A DNA stretch of 64,000 nucleotides from Breviolum minutum Mf 1.05b.01 (taxonomy: Eukaryota > Sar > Dinophyceae > Suessiales > Symbiodiniaceae): assembly GCA_000507305.1 (NCBI GenBank), contig DF239847.1, positions 62,001-126,000 of the forward strand, given 5' to 3'. Made by a program: the position numbers and the translations under genes. Positions 46,701-58,100 of this stretch are shown here, piece after piece; position 1 is the stretch's first letter; every line of letters starts with the position of its first letter. A model generated the notes under the pieces. It was given only the letters and a program-made list of their open reading frames with translations. It made no database searches and was not told where the DNA came from.

Positions 46701-48431
46701 GGAACTGAAAAGATGCAGGGCGCGAAAAGGAAACCGGATTATTTTCCGGTGCAAAAACGCACCTTGATCCCCAAACTCGAAGCGATCAGAGATCAGTTAC
46801 AATTGAGCTGCAGTACTGAGTTATATATACGTACTAAACAAATCTTATCTTTAAGTATATACCGTATATTCGGCTTATGGCAAGCCATGAAATCAGCATC
46901 TCACTAAGCAAGACACATTTTTTTGAATGCCTTTGGTTTTTTTTTGATGGTTTTTGCTGTAAAATTGGTGAATCAGCGATTCTTCAGGCAGCAGATCATC
47001 GAAAACAGCTGGGGAGCATACAAGTCATCGGACCTAGCGGTACTTTCTCGAGCCTCGGCTGCAGCGATGCAGCAAGTGATGCTGATGTTTGATTCAGTCG
47101 ATTGATTGATGTTGAGACTTTTCTCAGGAAAGTATGTGGGGTTCACGAGGACTGAAGGGGAGCAGGGAATGACGGGTTGGATCTTGAGAAAAAATGAGTT
47201 TGCACCAACCAAAATGACAGAGACGTTGGTGAGGGTGAATTTACATTGCCTGAAAACAATCAGAAGGACGCTGAAGATGTCCCCATGACATCCCATGACA
47301 GCAAAAGGACTGAATCATCACCAATACGATCAAGTCTTTGGGGTCCGCAGTGCACACTAGTTTTCAAGGGTACACCCTTTTTATCAAACTCAAGATGAAT
47401 CTCAACGAATGATCTCTTTTGTTAGCAAATAGAAAGGAAGTCTGTGTCTCTCCTTTTTTTGGAGACTACCGTCAATATGTTTTGCGACACTGGGCAGAAA
47501 TTTAGGTGCTTGAATGACGCCACTGCCTCCCAGGCATACTATCCGTTATCTCCATTCAATCTTGGGACTGGGTCAAGTTTTGGTTGTACAGGAGTTGTTT
47601 TTGCGGAGAATTCAACATGTGGATGTCATGGTGTCCATGTCTTGCCAGGATTGCACTTGGTGGGGCAGCCAAGAATGGTGTTCAAATGCAGAAGTCGAAA
47701 TCCAAAGTCTTTCAGTTTGGCGGTTGCCTCAAGTCTTCCACAATCCTCCAAATGCCTCGTGAAGAGGTGTGAAAGGAGACACATATTGAACACTAAGTAT
47801 CACCATCTCTTGAAAGGAAGCTCCTGTTCCAAGCCAATCGTTCATCTTTATGTGAAATCTAATTTCCAGGTGTTTCCTCCAGTCCTCCCGACCAGAAGTT
47901 AGAGACCTTTTTAGCGTAGTTTAGCTCAGAACAAGCGTACCAAAGGAACTGGAGATGGGATAATTTTGAAAAAAACTGTTAATGGAAGAAATCCGCCCAA
48001 CCAGTCAATAAGTAGTTTATCCCATTATTTACAAGGTTTTATACATCCCACCCCTTTGGAGAAGGGTACGTTCCAAAATGTGGCAGAAACGAAACGGCCA
48101 ATCCCCGAGGAGTGGAATTACTGGCATCGGTCTGCAAGACGGGGATCGTCCCTCCAGCCATGTTTCAACAACTTTTCCTCAAAAATTCGGGACCTGCAAT
48201 CGATGATGTCGGTTCTAGAATCTAGAAATTGCGCGCCTTTTTTTTTGGATTTTATTTGGGAGGTCCGGAAGTTTGAGAATGACATGGACCTATTAGAAGT
48301 GAATCGTTGAATTGCAAGACTTGACTTGTCTCCCGGGATCCACCGACATCAAACCATCGACGACTGCATCGGTTGTAATATTTTCTGCTGTGGCAGTGCT
48401 TGGGGCGTCTTTGGCAGTGCTCCTTTTATAG
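34938..48431 (+). CDS. tandem cysteine-rich CWC-repeat protein 1 with C-terminal hydrophobic segment (multi-exon)
   Basis: Exons on the + strand encode recurring parts of one cysteine-rich module. A C-x2-G-x2-C box with a TG-like stretch appears at 37.0 and 43.8 kb, a PN-G linker at about 45.0 kb, G-x-Y-x-L-C-W-C boxes at 42.7 and 46.2 kb (interrupted after the first Cys at 35.0 kb), and the G-S-I-x-V-I-GP box at 47.0 kb. The last exon ends in a hydrophobic helix of about 22 residues just before TAG (48429-48431), suggesting a membrane-anchored or GPI-processed surface protein. The module recurs in dinoflagellate predicted proteins I have seen, but I know of no assigned function. The 5' end is unknown, and several module parts are missing, so exons remain to be found. 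Splicing is inferred by eye. The outer left coordinate is only the first recognised exon. Confidence 0.65.
36880..36989. repeat. palindromic MITE-like element, family A
   Basis: The left arm TACCCTCCCTGAAACTAACT and the right arm GTTACTTTTAGGGAGGGTA are complementary, with TA at both ends. It ends 19 bp before the next exon. Confidence 0.85.
37009..37089 (+). CDS. CWC-repeat gene 1 exon: SCVSGELC box
   Basis: After CTATGGAG the frame reads EPATGTSRSCVSGELCVVTG followed by IVGLGD, ending with a single T before the donor GTCAGG at 37090. C-V-S-G-E-L-C-V-V-T-G-I-V-G-L aligns position by position with the exon at 59053 (C-H-A-G-A-P-C-Q-I-T-G-L-T-G). The exon is clearly more GC-rich than its flanks. 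Just downstream lies a 10 bp minisatellite, and just upstream ends a palindromic element. Confidence 0.75.
37107..37174. repeat. CTACCACTAA minisatellite
   Basis: About six to seven degenerate 10 bp units, directly after the exon donor region. Confidence 0.9.
37707..37815. repeat. palindromic MITE-like element, family A
   Basis: Starts TACCCCCCCGAAGTTTGACA, and the right arm is GGGGCTATGTTAAACAGCAG. The core has TTTCCTTTTGGGA. Confidence 0.75.
40239..40343. repeat. palindromic MITE-like element, family C
   Basis: 105 bp, nearly identical to the copy at 22181, with TA ends and near-perfect arms. Confidence 0.9.
41063..41122 (+). CDS. possible exon, unknown
   Basis: Between an AG at 41061-41062 and the donor GTATTC at 41123 the frame reads GWRKDAKGHLYDMIRTNLKK in phase 0/0. 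The residues look protein-like, but there is no pyrimidine tract and no family match. It lies in the span of CWC-repeat gene 1 yet has no cysteine. It may be an intronic chance opening. Confidence 0.22.
41443..41540. repeat. palindromic element, family F
   Basis: Starts CCCATAGGATCCATGG. The inner arms GGTATATTTACCTACATG and CATGAAGGTACAATATACC are related inverted sequences. Confidence 0.6.
41770..41882. repeat. palindromic MITE-like element, family D
   Basis: Starts TAGGTGGTGGCAACTCATAT and ends in GGTTCAGCCACCAACC. The core TGGGGAAATGATCCAATTTG is shared with the copy at 11125. Confidence 0.75.
42240..42347. repeat. (GAT)n microsatellite with GAG interruptions
   Basis: About 36 triplets. 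It opens a long Asp/Glu frame that is unlikely to be coding. Confidence 0.95.
42740..42815 (+). CDS. CWC-repeat gene 1 exon: YRLCWCSGVGVCS box
   Basis: After AAAAACCGAG (AG at 42738-42739) the frame reads YRLCWCSGVGVCSGLSYFNT then DAGIS, ending in phase 0 before the donor GTAGGA at 42816. This is the cleanest copy of the module signature, Y-x-L-C-W-C-x6-C-x5-F-x3-[AD]-G. If the true acceptor is the AG at 42717-42718, WIHKKPR would be added at the N-terminus. Its phase 0 end is compatible with the phase 0 start of the exon at 43750. A second frame here is also open (42628-42816) but lacks any family match. Confidence 0.8.
43654..43713. repeat. (CAA)n microsatellite
   Basis: About 20 pure triplets, ending 36 bp before the exon at 43750. 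Confidence 0.95.
43750..43878 (+). CDS. CWC-repeat gene 1 exon: TCTSGQHC box
   Basis: A T-rich tract and TTTTGGAAG precede the exon. The frame reads RKHVSFNNPRTCTSGQHCVV, then ATIDGVYLQDPTVTPSND, in phase 0 at both ends if the donor is GTCTAG at 43879. C-T-S-G-Q-H-C-V-V matches the C-x2-G-x2-C box of the other exons, and IDGVYL corresponds to the T-G-x-x-G-x-x-L stretch. An alternative donor GTCCGA lies at 43864. The segment is markedly GC-richer than its surroundings. Confidence 0.7.
44999..45035 (+). CDS. CWC-repeat gene 1 exon: FPNGAKTNT linker
   Basis: After GATACCGCTAAG (AG at 44997-44998) the frame reads INGFPNGAKTNT before the donor GTGCTC at 45036. It occupies the place between the C-x2-G-x2-C box and the next CWC box, where the second gene has VLGVPNNATSLPSSH. 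The same frame is open further upstream (44954 on, DDCAGCCPSHPD), so the exon may be longer. Confidence 0.45.
46212..46280 (+). CDS. CWC-repeat gene 1 exon: GGDYALCWCAKGATC box
   Basis: TTTTTTCTCAG is a textbook acceptor. The 23 codons read AKISAVGGDYALCWCAKGAT then CSE, ending in phase 0 before the donor GTGGGC at 46281. Joined to the exon at 46988 it gives CSE-AADHRKQLGSIQVIGP, which is the expected order of the module (CWC box, C, then G-x-[LI]-x-V-x-G-P). A GTAGGG at 46291 is another possible donor, but joining there introduces a stop. Here the CWC signature is not interrupted by an intron. Confidence 0.85.
46988..47086 (+). CDS. CWC-repeat gene 1 exon: GSIQVIGP box
   Basis: After GCGATTCTTCAG the frame reads AADHRKQLGSIQVIGPSGTF then SSLGCSDAASDAD, 33 codons in phase 0/0, before the donor GTTTGA at 47087. 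G-S-I-Q-V-I-G-P matches G-T-L-S-I-R-G-P of the second gene (63875). A different frame (WGAYKSSDLAVLSRASAAA) is also open, but the phase match to the upstream CWC exon and the GP box favour the frame given here. Confidence 0.7.
47138..47222 (+). CDS. possible exon downstream of the GP box
   Basis: GACTTTTCTCAG is followed by a frame reading KYVGFTRTEGEQGMTGWILR then KNEFAPTKMTETL before TTG-GTGAGG. The splice signals are good, but the distance to the previous exon would make an intron of only about 50 bp, and there is no cysteine box. Further downstream, 47480-47760 is open in three frames, one with STCGCHGVHVLPGLHLVGQP that resembles a GP box. I cannot order these pieces. Confidence 0.3.
48319..48431 (+). 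CDS. CWC-repeat gene 1 last exon: C-terminal hydrophobic anchor
   Basis: The frame reads DLTCLPGSTDIKPSTTASVV, then IFSAVAVLGASLAVLLL and a TAG stop at 48429-48431. A Ser/Thr-rich spacer followed by about 20 hydrophobic residues that end exactly at the stop codon is typical of a C-terminal membrane anchor or GPI-attachment signal. The acceptor is probably GAATTGCAAG (AG at 48317-48318). A stop lies in the same frame at 48300. The other strand also has an open frame here, but the hydrophobic end makes the + strand reading more credible. Confidence 0.55.
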
Positions 48432-49513
48432 TGCTGGTGTTTAGTTCTATGTTGCTCACTCCGATATCTGTGACTTTCTGTTAAAAAGGTTTCTTGAATC
48501 AAAATTCCTTTCAAACGGCCTCACAGATCTGCCAGGCATTATGATCCTAAAGGTTTGTGGAGAAGGTCCCATTGTTCCTGGTTTCCCCAATGCAGACATT
48601 GCCATCGCAACTGGAGGCAACTCAAACGGGGGGAGTTCCACGGACTGAGATGACAAGCTGCATGTGGAAATGGTGGCATGCAGCTCAGGGTTCTTAATGA
48701 GTTGGTGTAATCAATTCAAAATGACCGCATTGCCAATATCATGGTTGGAAGTCATGGTTATAATAGTGGGAATACGACGTTTGATTGAGGCTGATGAGTT
48801 ATCATAGCAGATGAGTATTCCACAGATGTTGGTGGAATGTTAATATGAGAAGCGCAACTGACCAACAGATTTCACATGGGTCGACAGCGTCGAAAAATTC
48901 TGGCAGATTTGAGGGATGAAGTACCATGCATGACATGCGGGGATGTAGACTAAAAATGAAACAGATATGGCCTGGAAATGCACAGATATGTATATATATA
49001 TATACATCTAATACTTCTGGTGGCTTGGAAACTCCTCACGATATGATACAGTAATGCTTCGCATCGATGTCAAGTGTTAGGGGTGTACTGGAAGTGATTT
49101 TGATTACGGCTACTATACCTTTCACGACAACGCAGCTGTTTTGCTTTTTTTTGCTTTGTCAGATTCCAATCACAAGTTTGTCAAAACCTCCTGTCATCCT
49201 GCAATCCAACATCCCCGTACAGATCAATATCATCCCATGTCACCTACTTTAGACCCATAAACTTTGAAACACCAGGTGGCGGCAGCTACAGTTTCGGTGC
49301 TGACAATTACATCCGTGCCGGCGGTGCGGAGTATGTCGGGGTGCCTGTTCAGGCAACGAAGCAACGGTGGCCATGGTTGATTTGTTTGCCTAAGGCGATG
49401 TGTTGGTGTCAAACGAGCAATGCCAATGTCCCGGGGCCCGGACCGAGAAATGTGGAGAAAATGGATGAACATGGGATATAAATGCCGTAAAATGAACCTT
49501 GACTTTAGAAGTC
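48432..49513. other. intergenic stretch between the two CWC-repeat genes
   Basis: No confirmed exon. The segment 49255-49485 is open on the + strand without ATG, reading SYSFGADNYIRAGGAEYVGV and later PKAMCWCQTSN. The CWC might be a diverged module copy, but phase and flanking boxes do not fit. A short (TA)n lies near 48992-49005. Confidence 0.35.
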
Positions 49514-49618
49514 TACCCTCCCTGAAACCAAGATAGCGCTTGAAAATGGATGGTTGGAAGACTACTTTCTTTTTGGAATAGCCTATGTTCAGAGGCTATG
49601 TTAGTTTCAGGGAGGGTA
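49514..49618. repeat. palindromic MITE-like element, family A (best preserved)
   Basis: 105 bp with TACCCTCCCTGAAAC at the left, its exact complement at the right, and TA at both ends. The core is GATGGTTGGAAGACTACTTT. Confidence 0.9.
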
Positions 49619-51948
49619 AGTTTGGGGATTTTAACTACCAAGGCAGTTCAGTTTTTTGAAGGATGGGTATGGCTCAAGATGCCAGACTCCCGAATAGCTC
49701 CATGTATTGAAAACGAAACATGGAAGCTGTCGTTTGTACCCCAGTTTTGAGCCATGATAGTAGCTATAAGCCAGATACTAGGATACTGACTGATACTGAT
49801 GGATATGATTATTATTGATACTATGTAAATGATTGTGAATTAATCAATAACTCTACATGATCCCTTGGTAAAATGGTAAAACTTGATTTGCAATCTGGAC
49901 TTTGGACACCTTGAATCGATGCCATGGCGTGAGAAGGTTTGGGTGTTGATCTTTTGTTCCAGACTGACAGTGGTCGCGTTTTTTTTTGTGCATGGTTTTT
50001 AGTTTCCAATTCTCATCCTTTTCCACACACTGTACCTCCGTCTTCCTTTCCATTTGATCAGATTCTATACGGACACTAAAAACCATCAGTCGGCCTAAAA
50101 GTTTTTTGATCTTTATCCTTTGCATCATGGTGAAGGCCAGGTTTGGCCTAATCCTCAACACGTTCATGTATTGGGGTGAGATCAGCTGATTCTATTTGTG
50201 AAAGTCAATCAATAGGATGAAGACGTGGCAGACTGTTTAAAGTTTATATAAATAGAATTAAATGGTGCTCATTTGTCTTAGGGGTGAAGGAGGCCGCTTA
50301 TTGACGACTGTATTGATAGGACGAAGACATCATGAACCACAGGACATGATGGAGTCTTGAAGAACTCGTTTAGCTCATTTGAGGATGTTCCAAGCGAAAC
50401 TCCGTCTACTGCAACTTTGTTTTTGATCCCAAGCTGAAAACAACTGCCCTAAAAACAAAGAATTCCACATCATGCAATAGATCCATTGTACATGTTCATA
50501 ATATATGAATATATTATATATAGATTTGGATGATATATATATATATATTTATTTATTTATATGTTTAAATAGACAGACGGCATACGCCTCCCAACTTCTT
50601 CACTGAGGTGTGTACAGGTCCAACCAATTTTTTGACACCCGCGGGGCTTCTGTTGGGCCACCCAAGGAGAAAAAATCAGGAGGAAAAGGTTGACCTTTTG
50701 CGTTGAGTGAATTTGACTTGTAATATTTGGGAGAAGATGTATGTCATGTTATGCAATGTTGTGCAACAAGTTATGTATTATATGGTATGTTGTAGTTATA
50801 TGTTATGTATTTTTATGTCTCAATTGTGTAGAATGATGTTATGTACCGGCATGGAATGGAATGTATGTATGCAGGCATGTAGGTATGGAGAGAGAGAGAG
50901 ATAGAGAGTTAGTATCAGAGACATTTCTTCTTGTTAATATGTATCAATTTCTGCTCACAATGTTTTTTGAATCAAGAAATGGATCTTCTCTTTTGGACTT
51001 GACTTGGAGATATGTTCTTTTTTGACTGTTTACTTGTTGTACAGATGATTGACTGTCGGTTGTATACAAGTAGCCATCAGATCATACTGTCGGTGTCTGT
51101 TTGTATGTGCTAGTAGTCCAGGGCGCCGTGAAGTTTGACCAATCGTTTGGTTGATGCAGGTAGAAGCAGGTAGGTTGCATGGTTGAAAGGTCTTCAACTT
51201 GGGGTTGGTGTTTGGCTTTCACTTAGCTACCGGTCCATTTTTCACCACACATTTCAAAACCGATGTGCCAGTTTTCTTTTCAAAAATTGCCACCTTCCCT
51301 TCTGGAAACAAAAATTGCCAGCCCTGCAACAATTTGGTGGTTTACAAAGCTGATTTTCCCGCTTTCCAAGACCACACTCCATGCAGCACTGTTTTTAAGC
51401 AAAGGATGCACCACAGCCCAAAGCTGCCGACCTCATGATGTAAATGGTAGGGTTGATGGTTCAGAAATTTTGCACCAGTTTGCAAGAGTTCCATCTATCT
51501 TGTGTAACCAATATCTTCCTTCAGTAGGTTAGGGCTTCCCAAACCATATTTGGGTTTCAAGTTGATGAATCATTCTACTTAAGCTTACCCAGATGTCTTT
51601 CAAGTTGCGTTTTTCCATACATGTTTTGAAATGTTTGCCGAATCTTCCCTGTGACTTTTGCTAAAACCTTACTTGTTTTGAAATAGACTTCAACATCACT
51701 GCATTATCGTAGCATAGTATAATATACCGCGCAACGTCGGAACAGTGTGCAGCTACCAAAATGCTCGTAGTTGGAATTCTAAGATTCTAAAATGATAAGT
51801 TCCTTGGAACCTTAGTGGGATATCAATCAACCCTTTATTTATTCTCATAGATTCTAAACCTAACTTGATTGGGATATAGATTCGGATTTAGAATCTAATA
51901 TCCCAAGCCTTCACATATAAAGTATCCCGAATATAAGTAGGATATTGA
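49619..51948. other. ~2.3 kb with no recognised gene
   Basis: Mostly AT-rich anonymous sequence with (TA)n near 50535-50565, a degenerate TATGT-rich tract around 50740-50860 and a GAGA run near 50890-50905. It should contain the promoter and first exons of the second CWC-repeat gene, but I cannot point to them. Confidence 0.3.
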
Positions 51949-52056
51949 TATGGGTGTTTCCAAAAATTGCGGTACCCCAAAATGGATGGTTTATAATGGA
52001 AAACCCTATTAAAATGGATGATTTGGGGGTACCACCATTTTTGGAAATCCCCATAT
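51949..52056. repeat. palindromic MITE-like element, family E
   Basis: The left arm ATATGGGTGTTTCCAAAAAT and the right arm ATTTTTGGAAATCCCCATAT are complementary. GGTACCCC lies inside both arms. It ends 43 bp before an exon. Confidence 0.85.
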
Positions 52057-52099
52057 TAAGCCTTATGTACCAACAACCACATTTGTGCCAACTTCCTAG

Positions 52100-52160
52100 G
52101 ATTGTATCGGGTGCAGCAAGCACTCATGATGTCAGTTGTGTTCAAGGCCTTGAGTGCAAG
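52100..52160 (+). CDS. CWC-repeat gene 2 exon: SCVQGLEC box
   Basis: After CCAACTTCCTAG the frame reads IVSGAASTHDVSCVQGLECK. If the intron starts with GC at 52161 (GCCGGG), the exon ends in phase 0 and joins the exon at 53334 to give CVQGLECK-LTNFTGVGL, which aligns with CQITGLTGSNL at 59 kb. The strong GT donor at 52208 (GTGAGT) would add 16 residues. Usage could be alternative. Confidence 0.6.
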
Positions 52161-55100
52161 GCCGGGTATCGGCATATCGTTCCCAAACGGATTCCTTGGA
52201 AAGAGAGGTGAGTGGTCAAAGTACATGCCACGAAAACTAAGGAATGTCCACTAAAATGGGACTATTTCTAATAGGACATACATCTGAACCAACCATTGAT
52301 TTTCAGGGGACATGTTAGGAAATTCCGGGGAGTAGTTTTGGTTGGTTGTTTTTTTACCTTCCTGGGAACTAACATATCCCCCACCAAGGCACTCTTGAAG
52401 ATGATGATTTTCCTTTTCCCGTTTGGTGGGATCCGGGATATGTTAATTTCCTGGAGGGTAATATTAGGTGATGAAATATTGGGTAGTTTGAGGATGATCA
52501 ACCACTTAGGATTGGTTGTTTTAGGATTGGTGATGATTTTTCCAATATTTTGATCAAAAATAGGTGACCGGTGATGAAATGACAGACAAATTTTATGTCA
52601 TTTTTTTTTGGAGCGATTTGCCCGAAACATGTTGTAGTGTTTGGGTTAATCATGTACTTGATTTTGTTTACATATTGGGATATACATAATATACTGCATA
52701 CCGTTTTGGTAGAGGTTGACCTAGCTCAGTATGAGCAGTGAAATCCAAGAAATCACAGATGATCCCAATGTTGCGAATATGCAATTCCTCTTGGTAAGTT
52801 GGTATCTACAACTTGATACTTTACAGTCCAGAAAGTGTTAGACAGTTAGACAGAATATCTTTTACATTGATCAGTTCAATTTGAGTGGGTGGTTGATTGC
52901 GACCTTTGGCAAGCTTGGTGGGTTTCCTTGAGGTTTCCATGATACTGCGCAGGCAAAAAAACACCAGACTTTCCATGGTTTGAAAACTTCAAGACTTTCC
53001 AAATTCGACCGGATCTAATCCACCATCTTTTTTTCGTTGTAAAACTAATTGTTGAGGTCAATCCACCAACATCTCCTGTGCCACATAGTAGTATTCCTTT
53101 TAGCAACAAACAAAGTTGGATTCAAATTTACCATCCCATATATATATATAGATCCCATATGATCCCATATATATATAGATACATATAGATCCCATATATA
53201 GATCCCAACAATTTTCCATCCCATATATGGAAATTCGGATCCCCGTTTTGGTACCATGCCCTTTAACTAAAACGGTTCCCCCAAAAAGGTTACACGGAAT
53301 CCACGCCGGTAAGCCACTACAAGCTCCACCGAGTTAACCAACTTCACCGGTGTCGGCTTGGCAGAGGGCGACAAGATTAAGGTTCGTAAGAAAGGAAGGG
53401 TAGTGGAAACTGTGATTTTTAAAAACAACAGGGTAGTCGTGACAACAAAAAATCTCAGGTCGGGAAGTGTTTTTTTTGGTCAATCATGTTGAATTCTTTT
53501 GGCGAAAAAGATTCAGCTTTGTTGAATTTTGGTAAACAATTTGGGACCCAGATTGTTTTTTTGGTGGTTTAGGCTTTGATTTGAGAGATTCAGAAAGATT
53601 GGCTGTCTTGGATTTGTCATGGTGTTTTTAAACAAAGCCAAGTCTTACTGTAGGTTTCCTTGCATTCCAACCAGCTGATCTCCAACACACCTTGATCACC
53701 TTGTAGATGAGGCATCATATGGGATTATCAAAACGCTAAGGGTCATTACATTGTTGATGGAAGAAATCCTGGAACAGTTGATAGGTAGTTTATTATCTAT
53801 ATTCATACATCTTATCCCACTATTCACAGGGTTTATATACAGGTATACAGTGCATGATTTCTTGAAATCAATGGTTCCTCACTACGGAGGGATAATAGAA
53901 AATCATCAAGCGGTTCCTATGAACCCCCGTAGTCCAACGGACTGTCACCCGGGTTTTCTGAGCCTCATTTGATGACCTGATGCCCCAATGATCACCAGTT
54001 TGATGAGCTAATAATATATATATATACATATAGTAGGATTAATAGGTATACAATTATTCATAAAAAATAGTTACATAAAATGAAGTATTTAGGTACAATG
54101 TATGTATAATATCATTAAGGCCCTGTTTGAAACATAGAAATGAGCTCATGGTCATGTGGCTTTCAGTCTCTTCGTTGATTTTAAGCCACCCCCAATGTCA
54201 GGCAGACTCTACCACCGCCACAGCTTCTCACATCCCTCCCAGCTCCGCTGAGATTTTGTTGGAATGTGCTTTGGGGTCAGATGTGGCCAACTGGCCCAAC
54301 CAAGGAATTGCCGCCAGGGAAGCCCAGAAGATGCTGAGTAAAGATTGGTTTGGGGGATCGCCTAGGCCTTGTATGAATTGGAGGATCAACCCCGCGGCAG
54401 TTGATTTTTTTTTTTTGGGGGGGGGGGTCCGATTTTTAGTAGGAACTTCGCCATTTTTGAGGGGTACACTTCCCCCAATTGAAAAGTAGCAGCTGATGGC
54501 AGTTTTCACGGCGACATTTTTGTTACTGAAAATTGCTGTTTCGTGACCCTCTTCCCAAATGCTCCCTGAATCATTAAGGGGATGATGGAGTCACTAACCC
54601 GCCGACCAAAAACCAAAAGGTTGCCTTAGGATTGGGGGAAACCTCCCCAAATGACCAAGAAACTCAGGTTTAGGGTTATAATTCGAGTTTGCCCAGCAAT
54701 GCTCCAGCAGTGTGTTTGAAATCAACACGCGCATATTTGTATCAGCATTTCGATGAAAAAACTGGAATCTTACATGGGCGAATCGGCAGCTTCGGGTGCA
54801 CTACTGTATCTCTTTTTTGGGTGATGCCATATGATGGGCAGCAACTCGGAATCTGCTGCGGGTCGGTTAACGATGGGCAGTGGGGAGCATATTCTGTTTT
54901 TTTTTTGTAAAATATGATTTCCGTTTTGATACAATGGATAACTGTCGATACAAGAACAAAGCAAGTTTACTGGGATTGTTTACAAATGATTTTCCAACTA
55001 TTCAATGGGAATTATGCCATTGCATGTGAGAACCCTTATGATTAATCAAGCTGAATGACGATTCTCATGATGGTATCAATTTTGTCCATCTCTCGATGAT

Positions 55101-58100
55101 TTACGTTGAGTTCGCATCAACCAAAGGGGACAGGACGGACGTTAATTGTTCAGGAAGCGACTGCTGGGGGACAAGAATACCTCACTTGGCAGGCCGTGGA
55201 GAATTCGGAGAATCTCGAAACCTCCCATAGGATCCATGTTATGGTATACGTTTATAATTATACCTACATTTACCATGAAAATGAACCAAAGGTAGGTAGA
55301 TATACCACACATGGATGGTATGGGTTTGGAAAGTGTAGCACAAATTGCGTGGGATGTCAGAGTCACTTTTTTTGTGGAAAAGTTTGGCACCAGGAAATCA
55401 GCGACCGCAAGAATTGAACTCCCAGTTGAGGTTTCAGCGTCAAAATTTCAGCATTTGATCAGCCCAAACACCAACATTATAGGGAAGATGTCAGCCTTCT
55501 ACCTTGTGTTAAGGGCTAGTTTTTGAAGGGCTAGGTGACTATGATGGCCCAATTTTGAGGGTTACAACGGGACACCGCTGAATTCTAGGTGTCACAGGGG
55601 TTGGGTCACCAGTTGCACCACTGATTCTTGCCAACAGGGCGTGGCTCTCACGGCGCAGTTTGGCAACTATCGCATTTGTTACGAGCTCGAAGTGAAATCT
55701 TAAGACAGTGATGATAGTTGAAATCTAGTATTGTTTTTTTCAAATTGTGTGAAACTGGTAAAAGGTGAATTTGTAATATACACACATATAACCACATATA
55801 CAAGCATATACATAATATATATATATATACTTCATTTTACAGTATATATACATGATATATGCATTTATGGTATCTAAGTGTTACCCAACTGTCGGACAAA
55901 GTTACATCATTTCTTTTTAGGTGGCCCAGCAAAATTACTTTGCCGCAATACCTCAGAAACTCCTGAAGAATCAGGTCACCTTGATTGTTGGTGAAATATT
56001 ACACTCTGGTAAAACATAGCTTGCTGGAAAATGGACCCGACTGGAAGATGTATCCTCATAAACCTTTGAAATGTTCAGAGACATGAATAGTGTTTGGATA
56101 GGTTCGATGCTGTGACAGTTCCAGTTGCTGCTTTTTACTACCCTGACTTGCTGGCAGCGTCAACACACAGCGGCGATATTTGAAGTTTCAAGATCAAGAG
56201 TACTGTTACTTTCAAACTTTCAAGAGTTTCAATTCAACTCCACCATGTTTGACCATTTTCTTCATCTTGTTTGGTTTTTCATGTTCAATTCCTTTGTCCT
56301 TTACATTCCCTTACTACTTGATCCATATTGATCATTTCATCATCCACTCACCCATGATCATCCACGACTTGATGTGCTCAGGTTGGTGTAAGTTGGGTTG
56401 GGACTGCTCCAGTACAGTTCCTCGGAGTATCAGCAATTTTTTTGGGAAAAAACGATGGATGGAACTAGGGTAATGTGGCACGTTTGCGTCATAGATTTTG
56501 GGTTGAAACTATGGCGTTGCAGCACATGTGTAATAGATTTTTGGTTGAAACCATGGCAATGTGGGACTGAAAAAGTGCGTTTGAATGACGCAAATTTCTG
56601 GGAGATGTCAGAATCAAAAACTGGAAGGCTGGAATTTTGTCTTACTTTGCGGCATGGATTCTCTTTTTTTGAAAAATGCAGTGAGATCCACAAAGCAGTT
56701 GCTGTACAGAAATCGTCATGAATTTTCAGTTTGGCCCGCACTTTTTGGAAATACTCGGGAGGTAGAGGAGGGGGCCCTGGATCTACCCTTCCTCCCATTA
56801 TTAAGAAAACTAATGTTGGAGAAAGGGTAGATCTTCAAAAAGAACATACTAGACTTATTTCAGGGGTCATTATATAACCCATTTTGGGGGAATCAAACAA
56901 TACAAAAATCTATGGTAATGTTGAGGGATTTCCCTTATAACATTGCATTGTTTGGGTTGGTCTCATATAATGATCCCTGTACTTTGGGTGACTTGATTTC
57001 TTGATCCTGACGCCTGGGTTGAAACTGAAAGGCTGGATTTAAGATGGATGCTGGCGCCTTACGTGTTTGGGGGCCAAGCGGATGGATTTTTTTGGGGGAA
57101 GGCTTCAGGTATGTCATCAAACTGAATGAACTGGGCATTTTTTGAGGGTGACTCGGCCAGAGCTCTCATGAACCTCAAGGAAAAAATGGTGATGTTGGGA
57201 ATCCTTCCAAAATGACTTGAGATGTGTTTTTTTGATTTTATTGTAGCGTTCTTTGGGTTTCTTATGTTCGTTTCGCTGACTACTGTTTGGTGTTTCATGA
57301 TTTAGTTTCCCAACAAATGCTCATGGCTAATCGACATTTAAGGCAAGGCAGAGTAGTATCCATTCGCAACAAGCACAATTTTAGAGTTTGATTTGCCATG
57401 TATATAGTACCCTCCTTGAAACTAACATAGACCTAGAAATCAATTGGTTGAATGATGATTTTCCTTTTGGGATGGCCTATTTTCAGGGGAAGGCAATTTA
57501 TCATTCCTGGCAGGACTTGGGTCAAACATATCAACCACACCCGATTTGTCGACCGGGATGCAACCTCATATTCCCACTGTAAGCCGCCATAACACCTGAG
57601 ATCAACATGGAAAAGCACCAACTCGACATATTGTGTAATGATTCCCTTGTTATATCAATCTATAGATCTTGCAGGCATCAGATGGGTAAAGATTTATGAT
57701 TTATGGATATTTATGGTCCAAAGATATTGATCATGGAGGTTTCCATAACTTTTGGTTGTTTCTTTGAGACAAGAATCCCTTCCTGCAGGTGGTTGGTATC
57801 AATCCTGGTCAGTCCAGGCCACCTGGGTAGCTGCGAAGAAATGCATCTATCCAGACTTTTGATGAATTCGTTTGGTGGATTTTTTGACTTGATCTTTGTA
57901 AGTTATAAGTATGTCTTCTTTTTTGATATTTTTGTCGTGACTCATGGACCTTGTTGAGAGTCATACCTTGAACTTTGTTGGTGTTGTCTCAGACGCGGGC
58001 TGTAAATCGATGAAGTGATGGGAATGTAACGCTGTAGAGTAATACTGGGTAGATACCAGAAATGCTTGAAAGGCCTTGACTTTTTACTGAAGCCATATCT

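Noticed and set aside
54127-54489. 120-codon ORF on the plus strand
   Set aside because: It looks protein-like, but the reverse strand is equally open and resembles repeated dinoflagellate sequence. No cysteine module boxes, no splice support.
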